A DNA stretch of 64,000 bases from Salinivirgaceae bacterium (GCA_017474765.1 JAFVGW010000037.1:1-64000); one strand, 5' to 3'. Counted from the first letter of the stretch, positions 34,184-43,245 are shown. Numbers and translations: made by a program. The notes: a model not told the origin generated them from the sequence alone.

Positions 34184-35143
34184 ATGCGGAAGGTTTTATT
34201 TACAGTCGTTTTTTTGATGACTATGCTGCACTCGGTTGTGGCTCAGCGAATTACTCGCACCCAATATATTGATAGATACAGCAAGATAGCCGTCCGCGAG
34301 ATGAACCGCGTGGGAATACCGGCAAGTATAACGCTGGCGCAAGGCATTCTGGAATCGGGCGATGGCAACAGCACTCTGGCGCGTAGGGCCAACAACCATT
34401 TCGGCATAAAGTGCCACAAAGATTGGAAAGGAGAGTCGATGTACCGCGACGATGACCTTCCGAATGAGTGTTTCCGCTCGTATAAAGATGCTGACCAGTC
34501 GTTTGTAGACCATTCGGAATTTCTTTGCACCCACAAGCGCTACGCATTTCTGTTCGACTACGGAACAACTGACTATAAAAGTTGGGCAAAAGGCTTGAAA
34601 CAAGCAGGTTACGCAACAAGCCCCACATACGCCGAGCGTCTGATAGAGATTATTGAGCAGAACAATCTGATGCGTTTCGACAAGAGCGTAGAACCAGAAT
34701 CGACACCGGAGGAACGCACCGAGATTGCCGAACAGACAAACAACTTCATCGAGGTTGACGTGTTTGATATGGAAGTCTCGCCGTTCGGAAACATCAAGAC
34801 CAACAATGGGGTTGACTATGTTGAGGTTCTGCCAGGCGACAATATTGAAAACATTGCCGCACGTTATGAGTTGGAACCGTGGCAGTTGCGAATGTTCAAC
34901 GACATTGAGTCAAAATCCGTCAAACTGAAAGTCGGGCAGCGTTTGTATATCAGTCGCAAACAATCGAAAGCCGAGAAGAAATTCAAGACTCACACCGTGA
35001 AGAAAGGCGAGACAATGCACGACATTGCCCAGCAGTACGCCATCCGCCTGAAGGCGCTCTACAAACTCAACCTGATGGAGGAGGGCACGCAGCCTAACGA
35101 GGGCGACACCATCCAGTTGCGGAAAAAGGCGAAGAAGAAATAA
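34184..35143 (+). CDS. Peptidoglycan glucosaminidase (GH73) with two LysM domains
   Basis: This is a 319-residue exported autolysin. Residues 1-20 are a signal peptide (SVVAQ). The catalytic domain (about 25-165) is of the FlgJ C-terminal type: IPASITLAQGILESGDGNS with Glu57 as the catalytic acid, then NNHFGIKCHKDW and YAFLFDY. LysM 1 (about 210-250, VLPGDNIENIAARYEL) and LysM 2 (about 270-315, HTVKKGETMHDIAQQYAI) bind peptidoglycan. It cleaves N-acetylglucosaminyl bonds during wall remodelling. Followed by a small lipoprotein gene 25 bp downstream. Confidence 0.92.
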   Translation: MRKVLFTVVFLMTMLHSVVAQRITRTQYIDRYSKIAVREMNRVGIPASITLAQGILESGDGNSTLARRANNHFGIKCHKDWKGESMYRDDDLPNECFRSYKDADQSFVDHSEFLCTHKRYAFLFDYGTTDYKSWAKGLKQAGYATSPTYAERLIEIIEQNNLMRFDKSVEPESTPEERTEIAEQTNNFIEVDVFDMEVSPFGNIKTNNGVDYVEVLPGDNIENIAARYELEPWQLRMFNDIESKSVKLKVGQRLYISRKQSKAEKKFKTHTVKKGETMHDIAQQYAIRLKALYKLNLMEEGTQPNEGDTIQLRKKAKKK

Positions 35144-35168
35144 GGTTTTGTTGTAAAATAGAAGAATT

Positions 35169-35618
35169 ATGAAAACTATGAACTTGCTTTGTGTGGTCTT
35201 GTTTGTCGGTTTGCTCTCGTGTGAAAAGTATGAAGGAAATTCTTCGACACCAGAGTCTGCCATTGAGATAGCGGGAGATTGGGAAATAGTTAGCATTTCT
35301 GGTGGAATTACAGGCCGAGCAATTGATTCGAGTTATTTTAAATATCTAAGTATCAAACTGAACGGCGAGTTTTGCTTTTCAAATGATACTGCCATACTTG
35401 CAATTGGCACTATTAAAACCGAAATCGATTCGCGTAACGATATATGGTATTATTTCAATGTGGATAGCACAAAATATTTGCCTATAGTGCCATTGCCAAC
35501 AAATTTTCCTAAAACGGTCTTACAAATTGATTCTGAAAATTTGGTTTTGGCCGACCCTTGCTGCGATTTGTACTCATATATATTCGTTAAAAAGGAGTGC
35601 TTGGATGTAAATAAATAG
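35169..35618 (+). CDS. Small lipoprotein, possibly lipocalin-like
   Basis: This 149-residue protein has a lipoprotein signal ending LLSC (Cys18). The mature part contains AGDWEIVSISGG near its start, as in lipocalin-like Bacteroidota lipoproteins, then several predicted strands and a C-terminal CC pair (DPCCDLYSYIF). No function is recognised. It is 25 bases after the glucosaminidase gene and may share its transcript. Low GC. Confidence 0.6.
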   Translation: MKTMNLLCVVLFVGLLSCEKYEGNSSTPESAIEIAGDWEIVSISGGITGRAIDSSYFKYLSIKLNGEFCFSNDTAILAIGTIKTEIDSRNDIWYYFNVDSTKYLPIVPLPTNFPKTVLQIDSENLVLADPCCDLYSYIFVKKECLDVNK

Positions 35619-35741
35619 TTTGGCGAGGCAACTTTTAGGTCGTTTCGCTTTTTTTCAGAAATTTCAATTGCGTCTTCCGTGTTTTTAGTGTGTTCCGTGG
35701 TAAAAACCGTTATTGCAGTGTAAATCTGCGTCGTCTTGTGT

Positions 35742-35759
35742 TCCCGACAGCTATCGGGA
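35742..35759. repeat. Short palindrome TCCCGA...TCGGGA
   Basis: TCCCGACAGCTATCGGGA is an 18-base palindrome with one mismatched pair. A close relative, perfect over 16 bases, is at 43325-43340. Both sit in intergenic text, so they look like copies of a small dispersed palindromic element. Confidence 0.5.
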
Positions 35760-35818
35760 CTGTGCGAAATAAATCTGCGCCAATCCATTCAATCTGCGTC
35801 ATCTGCGTTCTCAAAAAC

Positions 35819-35842
35819 GGACGCAAACATTGCGTCCCTACA
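35819..35842. repeat. REP-like hairpin ending in CGTCCCTACA, overlapping the fmt stop
   Basis: GGACGCA-AACAT-TGCGTCC is a 7-bp hairpin; the outer flank CGTCCCTACA is identical to the end of the element inside the transposase gene (15371-15380). On the minus strand its TGTAGGGACG supplies the TAG stop codon of fmt. Confidence 0.65.
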
Positions 35843-36815
35843 GAAACCGCAACTCGCAACCTTCTGTCTTGAATCCGCGCAGAAAATCAGCCACAGGCAT
35901 ACGTTTTTTGCCTGCCAATTGGACATCAGCGAGCGCGATTGTTCCGCCGCTTACGTACACTTTTAAATATGATTTGCCATCGGTCGCAACCTTGCCAAAC
36001 TGCTGATTGTGAGCGCAAGACTCGTATTTCCCGCTGAAGATTTTCATTGGCAGCGGTTCTTCGTTGTCTTTCTGCAGATTGCTGAAGGCGGCAGGATAGG
36101 GGCTTAGCCCGCGTATTTGGTTGATAATGGTGGCAGGTTTGGCGTTCCAGTCGATGCGGCAGTCGTCTTTGAAGATTTTCGGTGCGCTTTTCAGAATACC
36201 GTCGGCGGGCATCAGTTCGCTTTGCGGCGTGCTTTTGGTGTTGCCAGCGCAGATGGCTTCCACAGTCCGAATCAGCAGTTGCGCGCCAACCACCATCAGT
36301 CTGTCGTGGATGGTGCCAACATTGTCATCGGGGCCGATGCTTATTTTCTCGTATTGCAGAATGTCGCCGGTGTCAATCTCGTGCTTCAGCAGGAAAGTGG
36401 TAACGCCCGTTTCGGTCTCACCGTTCATAATGGCGCGGTTTATGGGCGCTGCGCCGCGATAGTTGGGCAGCAGCGATGCATGTACGTTGATTGAGCCCAG
36501 CGGTGGCATCGACCACACACTTTCTGGCAGCATTCGGAACGCTACAATCACTTGCAAATCAGCCTTCCAGCCACGCAGAGCCGACTGAAATCCTTCGTCT
36601 TTCAGTTTTTCGGGTTGCAGAACGGGCAGACATTGGCTCACTGCAAACTGCTTTACAGCGCTCTCGCTCATTTTCTGTCCGCGGCCAGCGGGCTTGTCGG
36701 GTGTTGTCACCACACCAACAACATTATATCCGTTGTCAATCAGCGCTTTCAGGCTCTCGACCGCAAATTCGGGCGTGCCCATAAAAACTATTCTCAGCGA
36801 CTCTTTTGTATACAT
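35838..36815 (-). CDS. fmt: Methionyl-tRNA formyltransferase
   Basis: This 325-residue enzyme formylates initiator Met-tRNA with 10-formyl-tetrahydrofolate. The N-terminal domain has FMGTPEFAVESL, PDKPAGRGQKM, the catalytic Asn/His in INVHASLLPNYRGAAPINRAI and the Asp in HEIDTGDIL. The C-terminal OB-fold tRNA-binding domain covers about 210-325 (GLSPYPAAFS). Full length. The stop codon TAG is formed by the first bases of a REP-like repeat also found in the transposase gene, so the native 3' end may have been altered. Confidence 0.94.
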   Translation of the reverse strand: MYTKESLRIVFMGTPEFAVESLKALIDNGYNVVGVVTTPDKPAGRGQKMSESAVKQFAVSQCLPVLQPEKLKDEGFQSALRGWKADLQVIVAFRMLPESVWSMPPLGSINVHASLLPNYRGAAPINRAIMNGETETGVTTFLLKHEIDTGDILQYEKISIGPDDNVGTIHDRLMVVGAQLLIRTVEAICAGNTKSTPQSELMPADGILKSAPKIFKDDCRIDWNAKPATIINQIRGLSPYPAAFSNLQKDNEEPLPMKIFSGKYESCAHNQQFGKVATDGKSYLKVYVSGGTIALADVQLAGKKRMPVADFLRGFKTEGCELRFL

Positions 36816-36926
36816 GTTTATTGAAGGTTTGAAGGATTGATTAATTGAAGGATTGAATGAATTATTGAAAACAAAAAAATCTGTGTAAATCAGTGTTGTC
36901 TCGTGTTATCTGTGCGAAAAACTAAC

Positions 36927-36954
36927 AAAAAAGGCCGCACGCGGCAGCCTTTTA
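36927..36954 (-). terminator. Intrinsic terminator after the GH16-like gene
   Basis: On the minus strand AAAAGG-CT-GCCGC-GT-GCGGC-CTTTTTT forms a hairpin with a bulge and a T run, 20 bases past the GH16-like stop. Confidence 0.7.
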
Positions 36955-36973
36955 TTGTCTTATTTTGTTGATT

Positions 36974-38413
36974 TTATGCTTTTTCGTAGCAGCGTACCCA
37001 ATCAATTTGCATTGCGGCGGGCAGATTGTCGGCAGCCTGATTCAAACCAGCCGACAGCATTATGAACAACGGCTCGTTGATGTTGTTGCTGGCCGAAGCC
37101 ACTTCGTAACCATTTATCTTCCAGGTGATTTTGCTTGCGTCCCAATCGACGGTGTAGATGAAGAAGTCTTTGGCCAAGCCCGAGCCACCGAATTTGTTGC
37201 CCGCAGCCGCACCTTTATTATATGCCGACAACTGCATCTGACCTTTCTTGATGTTGTATTTGAAAATGTCAATCTCAGGTTCCTTGTGTTCGCCTTTCAG
37301 CCAGAATGCCTGATAAACAGGTGCTTCCGAGTTGATTCTTATTTTTGCTTCAAAGCGTCCGTATTGTTGGCGGAAACTGTTGGCGGTGCTGAGCATGCCC
37401 GATGTGTAGTCGAAATCCTTGGTCATAAAGCCGAGTTTCTCGTCCCAAACCTTGCCAGTGGCTTTTTCTTTCTTGGTGACAATGCTCAATACCGAGTTTT
37501 TGATGTCAACGTTCTTGTTATCAGTGAAATACTGTTTCTCGTTGGCCAATACGTAGCGGTCGTTAATCACCATCTTGCCCATGAAGAAACTGTTCATCCA
37601 TTTCGACTCGTCAACCTTGCCGTCGGTGAAATCGTCTTCAAATGTCAGATTCCAAGCCTTCAGTTCGTCGAATTTGTTCGAGTTGACGGTTGCTTCGTAC
37701 CATTTAATATCTTCCGAGTTCTTCATGGCAATGTACTCTTGCTCACGCTTGGCTTCTTCGCTTCTGCTGAAGCGGTTTTTGTCGAGCAGATACTCTTTTT
37801 GCGTCTTGAACTCATCGGAATTAACGTAAGCCTTAAGTTCTTCGTAATCAGCAATCAGCGTTGAGTTGCTGGTCTCAACATACATTTTGTAGGCCGATTT
37901 GTTCTGATATTTTGTCCAGAATTTTATCTCGGGATTCTTTGTCAGCGATTTGTATTCCTGCTGAAGGCTCTTGCACTCGGCCATTTTTTCGGGGTTCGAT
38001 TTGTCCGATTTTGCCTGTTGGAAATCAGCGCTGTTAACGGTTTCGGCCAATTCTTTCAGTCGTTTCAGCGCGTCAGAGTTGGCGGCGGCTTCAAATCGTT
38101 TCAGGTCGACCGACTGGCTCACGCTGAAATAGTTTTTCACGCGTTTGTCCTTCTCAAGCGCCTGGAATTGTTTCTCTTTCGAGCAATATTCAGAGTCGGC
38201 GTAGTTCAGCGAAGTTATTTTGCTTTTGGTGCTTTTGAATTCCGCCGAGTCCACGTACTCTTGTAATTTGTTGAATTTCTTCAGAGTTTCTGAATCTTTG
38301 AATTCATTCAACTTATTGTATTCTGCAATCAGCTGATTGCGGTCGCTCTCAATTTTTTCTGTTTTTGGCAGCAAGCCAAATGCCAAACGAAATGCGAAAC
38401 TGAAATTTGCCAT
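36974..38413 (-). CDS. Cytoplasmic GH16-fold protein with N-terminal helical repeats; acid/base Glu replaced by Lys
   Basis: This is a 479-residue protein. Residues 1-270 are charged helical repeats of about 50-70 residues (KFNKLQEYVDSAEFK, LKELAETVNSADFQ, YEELKAYVNSDEFK, FDELKAW). Residues 275-479 are a beta-jelly-roll like GH16 glucanases: DDFTDGKVDESKW, MLSTANSFRQQYGRFEAKIRI, and the active-site strand EPEIDIFKYN. GH16 enzymes need ExDxxE; here it is E380-I-D382-I-F-K385, so the proton donor is missing. There is no signal peptide. A glucan-binding or structural role inside the cell is inferred. A -7-like TATATTTG is at 38445-38438. Confidence 0.75.
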   Translation of the reverse strand: MANFSFAFRLAFGLLPKTEKIESDRNQLIAEYNKLNEFKDSETLKKFNKLQEYVDSAEFKSTKSKITSLNYADSEYCSKEKQFQALEKDKRVKNYFSVSQSVDLKRFEAAANSDALKRLKELAETVNSADFQQAKSDKSNPEKMAECKSLQQEYKSLTKNPEIKFWTKYQNKSAYKMYVETSNSTLIADYEELKAYVNSDEFKTQKEYLLDKNRFSRSEEAKREQEYIAMKNSEDIKWYEATVNSNKFDELKAWNLTFEDDFTDGKVDESKWMNSFFMGKMVINDRYVLANEKQYFTDNKNVDIKNSVLSIVTKKEKATGKVWDEKLGFMTKDFDYTSGMLSTANSFRQQYGRFEAKIRINSEAPVYQAFWLKGEHKEPEIDIFKYNIKKGQMQLSAYNKGAAAGNKFGGSGLAKDFFIYTVDWDASKITWKINGYEVASASNNINEPLFIMLSAGLNQAADNLPAAMQIDWVRCYEKA

Positions 38414-38437
38414 ATTCTTTTGTTTATTTCATGCCCA

Positions 38438-38445
38438 CAAATATA
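38438..38445 (-). promoter_or_regulatory. -7 promoter box of the GH16-like gene
   Basis: TATATTTG on the minus strand, 24 bases before the start codon and inside the 3' intergenic space after the histidine kinase gene, so the GH16-like gene has its own promoter. Confidence 0.45.
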
Positions 38446-38450
38446 AAAAA

Positions 38451-39662
38451 TTACAAGGCTTTTGGAATAGTAAATGTAAAAGTGCTTCCTTTTCCTTTAG
38501 TGCTTGATACAGAAATAGTTCCGTTGTTTTTCTCGACAAACTCCTTGCAGAGAATCAGTCCGAGCCCCGTTCCTTCGAGTTCATTATTATCATTGTAGGA
38601 TAGGCTTCGGCTGTCAATTTTGAATAAATTGTCTATCTGTTTTTCGTCCATCCCCATGCCTTGGTCGGTAATGCTGATGGCAATCATGTCGTTGTCGGTT
38701 TCTTCGGCCTTGATGGTCACGGTGCTGTTGTCGAGGCTGAATTTCAGTGCGTTAGACAATATGTTTCTGAAGATGAACGTAACCATGTTCTGGTCGGCAA
38801 AGGCATAGAGGTCGAGGTCGGGGTCCATATCGATGAAGATGTTCTTCTGCTGCGCCACACCCGATTGTAACTCAATGATATTGTTGAACATAGAGTTTAA
38901 GTCAATCTTCTTGTAACTGATTTTTATCTGTCCCGTTTGCGACCGAGCCCACTGAAGCAGATTCTCGAGCAGCCCGAAAATGCGGTGCGAGTAGAAGTTT
39001 ATCTGCTTGATATACTCGCGGTCTTTCTGCGGGTCGTTATGGTAGATGTCGTTCAGCATCAGGTCGGTGATGTTGATGATTGCCGAGAAGGGGTTCTTCA
39101 GGTCGTGCGAAATTATGGTGAAAAAGCGGTCTTTTGCGGAGTTTTTCTGCTCAAGGTCGGCTTTTTGCTTTTCAAGTTCCTGTTTTTCAGCTATCAGCAG
39201 GGCCTGTCCCTTTTCAATCTCGTTGGCTTTTTGGGTGAGGTGTTCCTCAATATCGTTGAAACTGCGAAGCCTTTTTATCGTTGGAATCATCAGTTTCCGC
39301 CATAGCATGGGCTTGGAGGCCATGATGTTGTCGAAATCCTCCTGCATCAGGATTAGGAATCGAGAGGGGCGGGCAGTGGTGGCGCTTGTGGAGCGTGTTG
39401 TCTGGTCAATCAGCGAGTATTCGCCGAAATACTGCTTGCTGTTGAGCGTGGCGAAAACGTGCTCGTTGTTGTGGATTTTTACGCTTCCTTCAACAATGAT
39501 GTACATCGAATTGCCTGGGTCGCCCTTTTTGAAGAGCACCTCGTTCTTGTTGCGTCTGACTTCTTTCATGCGGCTTGCGAGCAGGGCAAGAGCCTCATCG
39601 TCGAACTCTTTGAACATTTCAACCTGACGAAGCAGCAAAACCGATTCTTGGGTGTCCTCCAT
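38451..39662 (-). CDS. Sensor histidine kinase with N-terminal cyclic-nucleotide-binding domain
   Basis: This 403-residue soluble kinase has a Crp-like cNMP-binding domain at residues 15-125 (VLFKKGDPGNSMYIIVEGSV, YFGEYSLIDQTTRSTSATT). A helical linker rich in Glu/Lys (about 130-180) looks like a coiled coil. HisKA follows with His186 in TIISHDLKNPFSAI. The HATPase domain has the N-box (NILSNALKFS), G1 (DQGMGMDEKQ) and G2 (EGTGLGLILCKEF). There is no membrane segment. The cNMP phosphate-binding cassette (GEYSLID...RSTSATT) keeps the Arg and Ser typical of ligand binding only loosely. No response regulator is adjacent, so the partner is unknown. Confidence 0.88.
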   Translation of the reverse strand: MEDTQESVLLLRQVEMFKEFDDEALALLASRMKEVRRNKNEVLFKKGDPGNSMYIIVEGSVKIHNNEHVFATLNSKQYFGEYSLIDQTTRSTSATTARPSRFLILMQEDFDNIMASKPMLWRKLMIPTIKRLRSFNDIEEHLTQKANEIEKGQALLIAEKQELEKQKADLEQKNSAKDRFFTIISHDLKNPFSAIINITDLMLNDIYHNDPQKDREYIKQINFYSHRIFGLLENLLQWARSQTGQIKISYKKIDLNSMFNNIIELQSGVAQQKNIFIDMDPDLDLYAFADQNMVTFIFRNILSNALKFSLDNSTVTIKAEETDNDMIAISITDQGMGMDEKQIDNLFKIDSRSLSYNDNNELEGTGLGLILCKEFVEKNNGTISVSSTKGKGSTFTFTIPKAL

Positions 39663-39766
39663 AATGTTTTGTTTTTCCGTCTAAAAATAAATGAAACTTG
39701 CGTTTAGAACAAAAAAATATGCGCTTTTTATTCGATATTATTCGCAACTTGTTTTTGCTAAGAGGG

Positions 39767-40396
39767 TTACCAATGTGTAAACAAGCCTTTTCCCCAGGTT
39801 GCCGAGAATCGCACACCCCAAAAATGCACGGGCTTGTCTTTGTAGTATAAATCATAGATGAAAGCCGTGCTGGCTGGGAAAATTTTAATTCCGAGGGCTA
39901 CTGAGCAGTTTATAAAATTATCGCCACAAAACTTGCGTCCAGCGCCATAAGTGGTCTCGATGAACGGAGTGATGTTTTTATCGTAGAAATGATACTTTAA
40001 ATCTAAAAATACTTGGCCACCTATTGTTCCGTGTTCTTTTTCGGTGTAATAGACTTCATTATTATAATAACGTTTTTCCCAAGTCCTAGATTCTTCCTCG
40101 TAGTAGTCGTAGTATTTAATACTGTCTTTATAATGATAATGTTCTACCCAGCGTCTGGGTTCTTCGTCAGCAATATCAGCCATAAAAGGGAATCCAATGC
40201 CCGCTCCTGCAAATAATTTTGGGGTTAGCATGGCTCCATGGACTACGAATATTGACAGTTGTTCGTCATCGGCATTTAATGAATACTCCAAACCCGCAGA
40301 ACCGCGATATACTATGCGGAATTGATTGTCTGCGTTTTGCGCGATGACATTGGCCGAAACAACCAGAGTTGTGATAAGTGATAGTATTTTTCTCAT
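39767..40396 (-). CDS. Outer-membrane beta-barrel protein, tandem paralogue A
   Basis: This 209-residue protein has a signal peptide MRKILSLITTLVVSANVIAQ. The rest alternates short strands (FRIVYRGSAGLEYS, LFAGAGIGFPFMAD, GGQVFLDLKYHFYDK, TPFIETTYGAGRKF) and ends ATWGKGLFTHW, the pattern of a small outer-membrane barrel. An acidic and Tyr-rich insert (about 80-115) is absent from its sister. It is paralogous to the gene at 40469-41059; the two arose by tandem duplication, including their leader sequence. Function unknown. Confidence 0.72.
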   Translation of the reverse strand: MRKILSLITTLVVSANVIAQNADNQFRIVYRGSAGLEYSLNADDEQLSIFVVHGAMLTPKLFAGAGIGFPFMADIADEEPRRWVEHYHYKDSIKYYDYYEEESRTWEKRYYNNEVYYTEKEHGTIGGQVFLDLKYHFYDKNITPFIETTYGAGRKFCGDNFINCSVALGIKIFPASTAFIYDLYYKDKPVHFWGVRFSATWGKGLFTHW

Positions 40397-40468
40397 TTTC
40401 TATCGTTTTTGCAAATTTTAAAAATAGTAAATGTTTGGGAAAGCGTGGTGAATTTTACGAAATCGGTG

Positions 40469-41059
40469 TTACCTGTGCGTAAACATTCCTTTTCCCCATG
40501 TTGCCGAGATGCGTGCACCAAAAAAATGATAAGGTTTATCTACATAGTATAAATCATACAGGAAGGCGATGTTGCCTGGGTATAATTTTATTCCGACAGC
40601 AGCCGTGCTATTAAAAAAATTGTCACCAGTTAATTTTCTGCCACCGCCAATTGTCGTCTCGATAAATGGAGTAAAATTTTTATCGAATAAATGGTACTTT
40701 ATGTCTACAAACAATTGGCCTCCCAAAGCATCGAAACCATTTTCATTGCCGCAATCAACTACCTCGTAATAGATTGTACTGTCGTTATAGTGATATGCAG
40801 TAGGTTTGACTTCGTTTTCATTTTTTTCTGGCTCAGCAGCAAATGGAAATGCAAAGCCGCACCCTAAAAAGACTTTAGGTGAACACTGCAGTCCATTGAC
40901 TAAAAACAATGACATTTGAGCGCCATTTTTTTTACTTCCCGTAATATCAATACCTGCTGAACCGCGATATACAGCCTGAAAGTTGATGTCGTTTGTATTT
41001 TGCCCGATTACGCAGTTTGAAACAATCAGAGTTGCGATAAGTGATAATAATACCCTCAT
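40469..41059 (-). CDS. Outer-membrane beta-barrel protein, tandem paralogue B
   Basis: This 196-residue protein has a signal peptide MRVLLSLIATLIVSNCVIGQ. It shares with paralogue A the blocks YRGSAGID, GCGFAFPFAAEPE, GGQLFVDIKYHLFDKNFTPFIETTIGGGRKL and the end ATWGKGMFTHR. The intervening loop differs. The 72 bases upstream of paralogue A resemble the sequence upstream of this gene (CGTTTTTGCAAA then TTTAAA and GTAGTAAA), so promoter and gene were copied together. No function is recognised. Confidence 0.72.
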   Translation of the reverse strand: MRVLLSLIATLIVSNCVIGQNTNDINFQAVYRGSAGIDITGSKKNGAQMSLFLVNGLQCSPKVFLGCGFAFPFAAEPEKNENEVKPTAYHYNDSTIYYEVVDCGNENGFDALGGQLFVDIKYHLFDKNFTPFIETTIGGGRKLTGDNFFNSTAAVGIKLYPGNIAFLYDLYYVDKPYHFFGARISATWGKGMFTHR

Positions 41060-41208
41060 TTCTCACCGTTTTTGCAAAATTTAAAGGTAGTAAAAGTTTG
41101 GAAAAGCGCGGCGAAAAATATTTTTATGCCAACTTTCCTTTTCCGCTCTTTCGGCATTCCGTTTTTTTTGTAATTTAACACATTATTTTTCTTTAAAGCG
41201 AAAGTGCT

Positions 41209-43245
41209 ATGAAGACACCGAAAATTGTTAAAGACGACCCCTGGTTGAATCCTTATAAGGATGTGATTGTCAAACGAATGCAGAATTGTGCCGAGACCGA
41301 GGCGAAACTCACGGGAAACGGCAAGACAACTCTCTTCGATTTTGCCAACGGCCATTTGTTTTACGGCACTTTCTGCGACGGACAGACCACAACCATTCGC
41401 GAGTGGCTGCCGAACGCGATGCGCGTGACGCTCATTGGCGATGTGAACGGCTGGCAGGAGAGTCACGATTTCGACTTCAAACCGCTGACCGACGGCAATT
41501 GGGAGTTGCATTTGCCCGCCGACCGTTTCGGGCACGGCTCGCTGTTCCGCCTGAAGGTTTACTGGAGCGGCGGCGAGGGCGAGCGCATTCCTGCCTGGTC
41601 GCGCCGAGTGGTGCAAGACCCGCAGACAAATGTCTTCAGCGCGCAGGTGTGGTGTCCGCCCGAGCCTTACGAGTGGAAGTGCAAGGAGCGCCCCAAGGCA
41701 ACCGAACCGTTTATCTATGAGGTGCATATTGGAATGTCGGGCGAGAAGGAAGGCGTGACAACCTTCAATGAGTTCCGTCAGAACGTGCTGCCGCGCGTGG
41801 TCAAACTGGGCTACAACACCATTCAGATGATGGCCATTCAGGAGCACCCTTACTACGGCTCGTTCGGCTATCACGTGTCGAGTTTCTTCGCCGTGTCGTC
41901 AAGGTTCGGCACGCCCGACGATTTGAAGGCGCTTATCGACGAATGTCACGCGCAGGGCATTCGTGTGGTGATGGATTTGGTCCATTCGCACGCTGTGAAA
42001 AACGTCAACGAGGGCCTGGGCCTGTACGACGGAACCCGTTACCAGTTCTTCCATAGCGGCGACCGCGGCGTCCACCCCGCGTGGGATTCCTACTGCTTCA
42101 ACTACGGCAAGGGCAACGTTATCCACTTCCTGCTCTCGAACATAAAATTCTGGCTCGACGAGTACCATTTCGACGGCTTCCGCTTCGACGGCGTAACAAG
42201 TATGATTTATCTGAATCACGGTCTGGGCGAGGATTTCACGTCGTATGAACTATATTTTAATGGTGCGCAGGACGAGGACGCCATTACCTATCTGATGCTG
42301 GCCAACAAACTAATCAAGCAGGTGAACCCCGATGCCATTTCGATTGCCGAGGAGATGAGCGGTTATCCTGGCCTGGCAATGCGGTTGGAGGATGGCGGTG
42401 TCGGGTTCGATTACCGCCTGGCGATGGGAATCCCCGATATGTGGATTAAAGTGCTGAAAGAGAGCGCAAACGACGAGTCGTGGGATTTGGGGCACATTTA
42501 CCACGAACTGACTTCGAAACGCGCCGACGAGCGCACCATTTCGTATGCCGAATCGCACGACCAGGCGCTGGTGGGCGACAAGACAATCGCTTTTTGGCTG
42601 ATGGATAAAGAGATGTATTTCAATATGTTGGTGACGTCGCAGAATCTGCAAATCGACCGCGGAATAGCCCTTCACAAGATGATTCGGCTGCTCACAATGG
42701 CCACTGCTGGCGGCGGCTACCTGAACTTTATGGGCAACGAGTTCGGCCACCCCGAGTGGATTGATTTTCCGCGCGAGGGCAACAACTGGTCGTACAAATA
42801 TGCGCTGCGCCAATGGAGCCTTGTTGACCGCGAAGACTTGAAATACAAGTATTTGAATGAGTTCGACATTGAAGCCGTGCACCTTCTGCGCGACCGCCAT
42901 TTGCTGAGCGTTTTCCCGTTCTATGCGCAGATGATCGACGATAACGACAAGGTTTTGGCTTTCACCCGTGCCGATTTGCTGTTCGTCTTCAATTTCCACC
43001 CGACAAAGAGTTACACAAACTTCGAAATACCTGTGCTTCAGGGCAAATACAAGATTCTGTTCAGCACCGATGAGTTGCGTTTCGGCGGTTTTGGCCGTAT
43101 CGATGAGTCGATGACATACCCCACGACCGTGGCCAGCGTCGACGACAAGTCGGTTATCCGCCTTTACATTCCCGCCCGCTCGGCCATTGTGCTTCAGCGG
43201 CAGTTCATACCGAATGTTTATCAGCGCTTGCGCGGAATGAAGTGA
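41209..43245 (+). CDS. glgB: 1,4-alpha-glucan branching enzyme (GH13_8)
   Basis: This 678-residue enzyme introduces alpha-1,6 branches into glycogen. A CBM48-type N-terminal beta domain (about 60-160; REWLPNAMRVTLIGDVNGWQ) is followed by the (beta/alpha)8 domain: EVHIGMSGEKEG, VVMDLVHSHAVKN, nucleophile Asp in FDGFRFDGVTSM, acid/base Glu in SIAEEMSGYP and the third Asp in YAESHDQALVG. The C-terminal all-beta domain ends near residue 678. It resembles the eukaryotic-type branching enzymes that many Bacteroidota carry. It starts the alpha-glucan region, though surface-protein genes separate it from the rest. Confidence 0.94.
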   Translation: MKTPKIVKDDPWLNPYKDVIVKRMQNCAETEAKLTGNGKTTLFDFANGHLFYGTFCDGQTTTIREWLPNAMRVTLIGDVNGWQESHDFDFKPLTDGNWELHLPADRFGHGSLFRLKVYWSGGEGERIPAWSRRVVQDPQTNVFSAQVWCPPEPYEWKCKERPKATEPFIYEVHIGMSGEKEGVTTFNEFRQNVLPRVVKLGYNTIQMMAIQEHPYYGSFGYHVSSFFAVSSRFGTPDDLKALIDECHAQGIRVVMDLVHSHAVKNVNEGLGLYDGTRYQFFHSGDRGVHPAWDSYCFNYGKGNVIHFLLSNIKFWLDEYHFDGFRFDGVTSMIYLNHGLGEDFTSYELYFNGAQDEDAITYLMLANKLIKQVNPDAISIAEEMSGYPGLAMRLEDGGVGFDYRLAMGIPDMWIKVLKESANDESWDLGHIYHELTSKRADERTISYAESHDQALVGDKTIAFWLMDKEMYFNMLVTSQNLQIDRGIALHKMIRLLTMATAGGGYLNFMGNEFGHPEWIDFPREGNNWSYKYALRQWSLVDREDLKYKYLNEFDIEAVHLLRDRHLLSVFPFYAQMIDDNDKVLAFTRADLLFVFNFHPTKSYTNFEIPVLQGKYKILFSTDELRFGGFGRIDESMTYPTTVASVDDKSVIRLYIPARSAIVLQRQFIPNVYQRLRGMK

